A DNA stretch of 64,000 bases from Streptomyces sp. HPF1205 (lineage in GTDB: Bacteria; Actinomycetota; Actinomycetes; Streptomycetales; Streptomycetaceae), in NCBI RefSeq assembly GCF_020400825.1, contig NZ_JAINVH010000011.1, positions 62,001-126,000 on the forward strand, read 5' to 3'. The notes under the pieces were generated by a model. The model was not told the origin of the DNA. It did no database searches and saw nothing but the letters and a program-made list of their open reading frames with translations. The position numbers and the translations under genes are program-made. Of this stretch, positions 61,491 to 64,000 are shown in pieces; positions within the stretch are counted from its first letter, which is position 1; each line of letters opens with the position of its first letter.

Positions 61491-62769
61491 CTGGGCGGGC
61501 AACGTGTCCGCCCGTCCCGCGCGCTCGGTGGCCCCCGCCTCGGTGGACGAACTGGCCGCCGAGGTGCGCCGGGCGGCCGCCGACGGGCTGACCGTCAAGG
61601 CGGTGGGATCCGGCCACTCGTTCACCACGACGGCCGCCACGGACGGCGTGCTGATCCGCCCTGAGGGGCTGACCGCGATCCGCTCGATCGACGCCGCGGC
61701 CGGCACGGTCACGGTGGAGTCCGGGGTGCAGCTCAAGCAGCTCAACGCGGCGCTGGCCGCCGAGGGCCTGTCGCTGACCAACATGGGCGACATCATGGTG
61801 CAGACCGTCGCGGGCGCCACCAGCACCGGCACGCACGGCACCGGCCGCGACTCGGGCTCGATAGCCGCCCAGATCAGGGCGCTTGAGCTGGTGACCGCCG
61901 ACGGCTCGGTGCTGACCTGCTCGGCCACGCGGAACCCCGAGGTCTTCGCCGCGGCCAGGATCGGGCTCGGCGCGCTGGGCGTGGTCAGCGCGATCACGTT
62001 CGCGGTGGAACCGCTGTTCCTGCTGACCGCCCGTGAGGAACCGATGTCCTTCGACCGGGTCACGTCCGAGTTCGACCAGTTCGTCGCCGACAACGAGCAC
62101 TTCGAGTTCTACTGGTTCCCGCACACCGAGGGCTGCGTCACCAAGCGCAACAACCGCAGCCGGGGGCCGGCCGCCCCGGTCCCGGCGGTGCGCGGCTGGA
62201 TCGACGACGAGCTGCTGTCCAACGGCGTCTTCCAGGCCGCCTGCGCCCTGGGCCGGGCGGCGCCGGCCGCCATCCCGGGCATCGCCAGGATCTCCAGCCG
62301 CGCGCTGTCGGCCCGCACGTACACCGACATCCCGTACAAGGTCTTCACAAGTCCGCGCCGGGTGCGGTTCGTGGAGATGGAGTACGCCGTGCCGCGCGCG
62401 GCCGCGGTCGACGCGATACGGGAGCTCAAGGCGATGGTGGAGCGCTCGTCGCTGCGGATCAGCTTCCCGGTGGAGGTGCGGGTGGCGCCGGCCGACGACA
62501 TCCCGCTGTCGACGGCGTCGGGGCGGGACAGCGCGTACATCGCGGTGCACATGTACCGGGGCAGCCGGTACCAGGAGTACTTCACCGCGGTCGAGAAGAT
62601 CATGACGGAGCGGGGCGGGCGTCCGCACTGGGGCAAACTGCACACCCGGGACGCCGGTTACCTGGCGGACGTCTATCCCCGGTTCGGGGAATTCACCCGG
62701 TTGCGGGACCGGCTCGATCCCGAGCGGCTGTTCGGCAACGACTATCTGCGCCGCGTGCTGGGTTCGTAG
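61432..62769 (+). CDS. FAD-linked sugar-lactone oxidase (ALO type)
   Basis: The 445-residue protein has an FAD_binding_4 domain (VKAVGSGHSFTTTAATDGVLIRP with the His for covalent FAD) and the ALO C-terminal domain with HWGKLH and YPRFGEFTRLRDRLDPERLFGNDYL. It resembles D-arabinono-1,4-lactone and L-gulono-lactone oxidases. Its GGAAGGAG ribosome site lies inside the MFS gene. Confidence 0.9.
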   Translation: MGISAASRTQSRPEATAWRNWAGNVSARPARSVAPASVDELAAEVRRAAADGLTVKAVGSGHSFTTTAATDGVLIRPEGLTAIRSIDAAAGTVTVESGVQLKQLNAALAAEGLSLTNMGDIMVQTVAGATSTGTHGTGRDSGSIAAQIRALELVTADGSVLTCSATRNPEVFAAARIGLGALGVVSAITFAVEPLFLLTAREEPMSFDRVTSEFDQFVADNEHFEFYWFPHTEGCVTKRNNRSRGPAAPVPAVRGWIDDELLSNGVFQAACALGRAAPAAIPGIARISSRALSARTYTDIPYKVFTSPRRVRFVEMEYAVPRAAAVDAIRELKAMVERSSLRISFPVEVRVAPADDIPLSTASGRDSAYIAVHMYRGSRYQEYFTAVEKIMTERGGRPHWGKLHTRDAGYLADVYPRFGEFTRLRDRLDPERLFGNDYLRRVLGS

Positions 62770-63153
62770 CCGTACGTCCGGATTTGCCCGGGGCGCACAG
62801 GGCGCACTTGTGAGTTGCGTCACTCAACTCCCGGCTCCCGGGAGGAGATTCGGTGGCGCGGCGGCCACCCTCCGGTGGCCCGAATGGAGTACCGTGACCA
62901 GTCCCGGCCCCCGGTTGCTCTCCGGTCGCGGGGACCGATGGGGAAAGGAGCTGACGACCCTGGTCCCGGGGTGCCATGATTGGTCACGGACAGTGGCCAA
63001 TCGTCCACCGTCCCATGACGGCGTGTCACCGCGGACATGCGACACGCCGGGCAACTCTGCAAGGTTGTGGCACGCTGCACCTGGGCAGGCCAGACTCGTC
63101 CAACGGGAGCAGCGACGCACGTGACGTCGGCAGGCACCACCCGGGAGGTAACC
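62770..63153. other. 384-bp region upstream of sepH
   Basis: No gene is seen. GATTGGTCAC (62978-62987) and GTGGCCAATC (62993-63002) form a near-perfect inverted repeat (one G-T mismatch), 152 bp before the sepH start. A shorter GAGTTG/CAACTC repeat lies near 62813-62831. These may be promoter-associated regulatory sites. Confidence 0.45.
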
Positions 63154-64000
63154 GTGCCCGAACTGCGCGTCGTGGCCGTCAGCAACGACGGCACACGACT
63201 GGTGCTCAAGGCTGCCGACAGCACGGAGTACACCCTCCCCATCGACGAGCGGCTGCGCGCCGCCGTGCGCAACGACAGGGCGCGGCTCGGCCAGATCGAG
63301 ATCGAGGTCGAGAGCCATCTGCGGCCGCGCGACATCCAGGCCCGGATACGCGCCGGCGCCTCCGCCGAGGAGGTCGCCCAGCTCGCCGGGATCCCGGTGG
63401 AGCGGGTCCGCCGCTTCGAGGGGCCGGTGCTGGCCGAGCGGGCGTTCATGGCCGAGCGGGCCAGGAAGACCCCGGTGCGGCGGCAGGGCGAGAGCACCGG
63501 GCCGCAGCTCGGGGAGGCGGTGGCCGAGCGGCTGCTGCTGCGCGGCGCGGAGAAGGACACCGTGCTGTGGGACTCCTGGCGGCGGGACGACGGCACCTGG
63601 GAGGTGCTGCTGGTCTACCGGGTCGCCGGTGAGCCGCACTCGGCGAGCTGGACGTACGATCCGCCGCGCCGCCTGGTGCAGGCGGTGGACGACGAGGCCC
63701 GCTCGCTGATCGGCGAGACCGCGCAGAGCCAGGCGGCCGAGCCGAGCTTCCCGTTCGTGCCGAGGATCGCCCGGCTGCCCAGGGACCGCCCGCTGGACCG
63801 TGCCCTCGACCGGCAGTCCTCGTCCGACCGGTCCGAGGCCGCCCGCGCCGAGAGCGAGCGCGGTGCGGAACCGGAGGAGCGGGACTCCCTGACCAGCCTG
63901 CTCGAAGCGGTGCCCAGCTTCCGCGGCGACATGGTCGTGCCCGCGCCCCCGGGTGCGCCCGACACCGCCCCGGCGGCCGAGGTTCCCGAGGAGTCCGCCG
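63154..64000 (+). CDS. sepH: Septation protein SepH, partial (runs off the right edge)
   Basis: The open frame starts at a GTG after GGGAGGTAACC and continues 282 codons to the edge. The N-terminal domain VPELRVVAVSNDGTRLVLKA and the helix-turn-helix-like segment IQARIRAGASAEEVAQLAGIPVERVRRFEGPVLAERAFM match SepH (DUF3071), which binds FtsZ and promotes division in Streptomyces and Mycobacterium. The later part is low-complexity and Pro/Glu-rich, typical of this family. It is cut by the window end. Confidence 0.9.
   Translation, partial: MPELRVVAVSNDGTRLVLKAADSTEYTLPIDERLRAAVRNDRARLGQIEIEVESHLRPRDIQARIRAGASAEEVAQLAGIPVERVRRFEGPVLAERAFMAERARKTPVRRQGESTGPQLGEAVAERLLLRGAEKDTVLWDSWRRDDGTWEVLLVYRVAGEPHSASWTYDPPRRLVQAVDDEARSLIGETAQSQAAEPSFPFVPRIARLPRDRPLDRALDRQSSSDRSEAARAESERGAEPEERDSLTSLLEAVPSFRGDMVVPAPPGAPDTAPAAEVPEESA

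Overview
The window is very GC-rich, uses GTG and TTG starts freely, and carries genes typical of Streptomyces: a septation protein of the SepH family, a CutR/CutS two-component pair, KdpDE, a DUF4193 protein and a WhiJ-like XRE regulator paired with an RsbW-like ATPase. It is best read as a Streptomyces chromosome in which a mosaic accessory island (about 1-40.3 kb) abuts a conserved core block (about 40.3-64 kb). All calls come from reading the sequence; no database search was run.

Accessory region, left part. At 1-2.2 kb a 54-codon peptide gene is followed by a JmjC/cupin oxygenase and an aldo/keto reductase cut by the window edge, which together look like a small peptide-modification (RiPP-like) locus. 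At 2.3-5.2 kb a small regulatory set (two small hypotheticals and an RsbW-like ATPase) diverges from an XRE regulator. From 5.5 to 20.1 kb a leftward block encodes a single-strand DNA phosphorothioation module, sspA (cysteine desulfurase), sspB (DUF4007), sspC (large ATPase) and sspD (PP-loop sulfurtransferase). Beyond a strong terminator come a GIY-YIG protein, a DndB-like DGQHR protein, a specificity-domain/HEPN fusion and a large protein of unknown function. No SspE-like (DUF262) restriction gene is seen. Diverging from sspA, a rightward trio encodes a superfamily II helicase, a MORC/MutL-like GHKL ATPase and a PLD nuclease, with coupled start and stop codons. It is followed by a tandem-HTH protein and a second PP-loop protein that has a near-consensus promoter and an apparently leaderless start.

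Accessory region, right part. At 26.8-33.7 kb are a hypothetical protein, an ImuB-like Y-family polymerase diverging from a Ku gene, a 724-residue protein with an internal duplication, and a NucS-like/DUF5655 nuclease-fold protein. At 34.1-39.5 kb a leftward run reads sigma-like factor, partner protein, SMC/Rad50-like ATPase, ubiquitin-like protein, E2-like protein and an E1-JAB fusion. This is a bacterial ubiquitin-conjugation operon joined to an SMC-type ATPase module. Iteron-like 8-bp repeats lie at the junction with the core (about 40.27 kb).

Core region. This holds an RNA m5U methyltransferase; a potassium block (KimA-like permease, two TrkA subunits, KdpE and KdpD without KdpFABC); DUF3159 and OB-fold proteins; an ABC ATPase; a thioesterase-dut-DUF3710 operon; DUF3093, a hypothetical protein and DUF4193; CutS/CutR; a small DUF6104-type protein; inositol monophosphatase; ferrochelatase; an MFS permease; an FAD sugar-lactone oxidase; and SepH running off the right edge.

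The island stacks several chemically different anti-invader strategies side by side: backbone sulfur modification, DNA unwinding and cleavage, probable HEPN RNase toxicity and ubiquitin-like conjugation. The most novel-looking parts are the HEPN fusion beside sspABCD and the sigma/SMC/ubiquitin operon.
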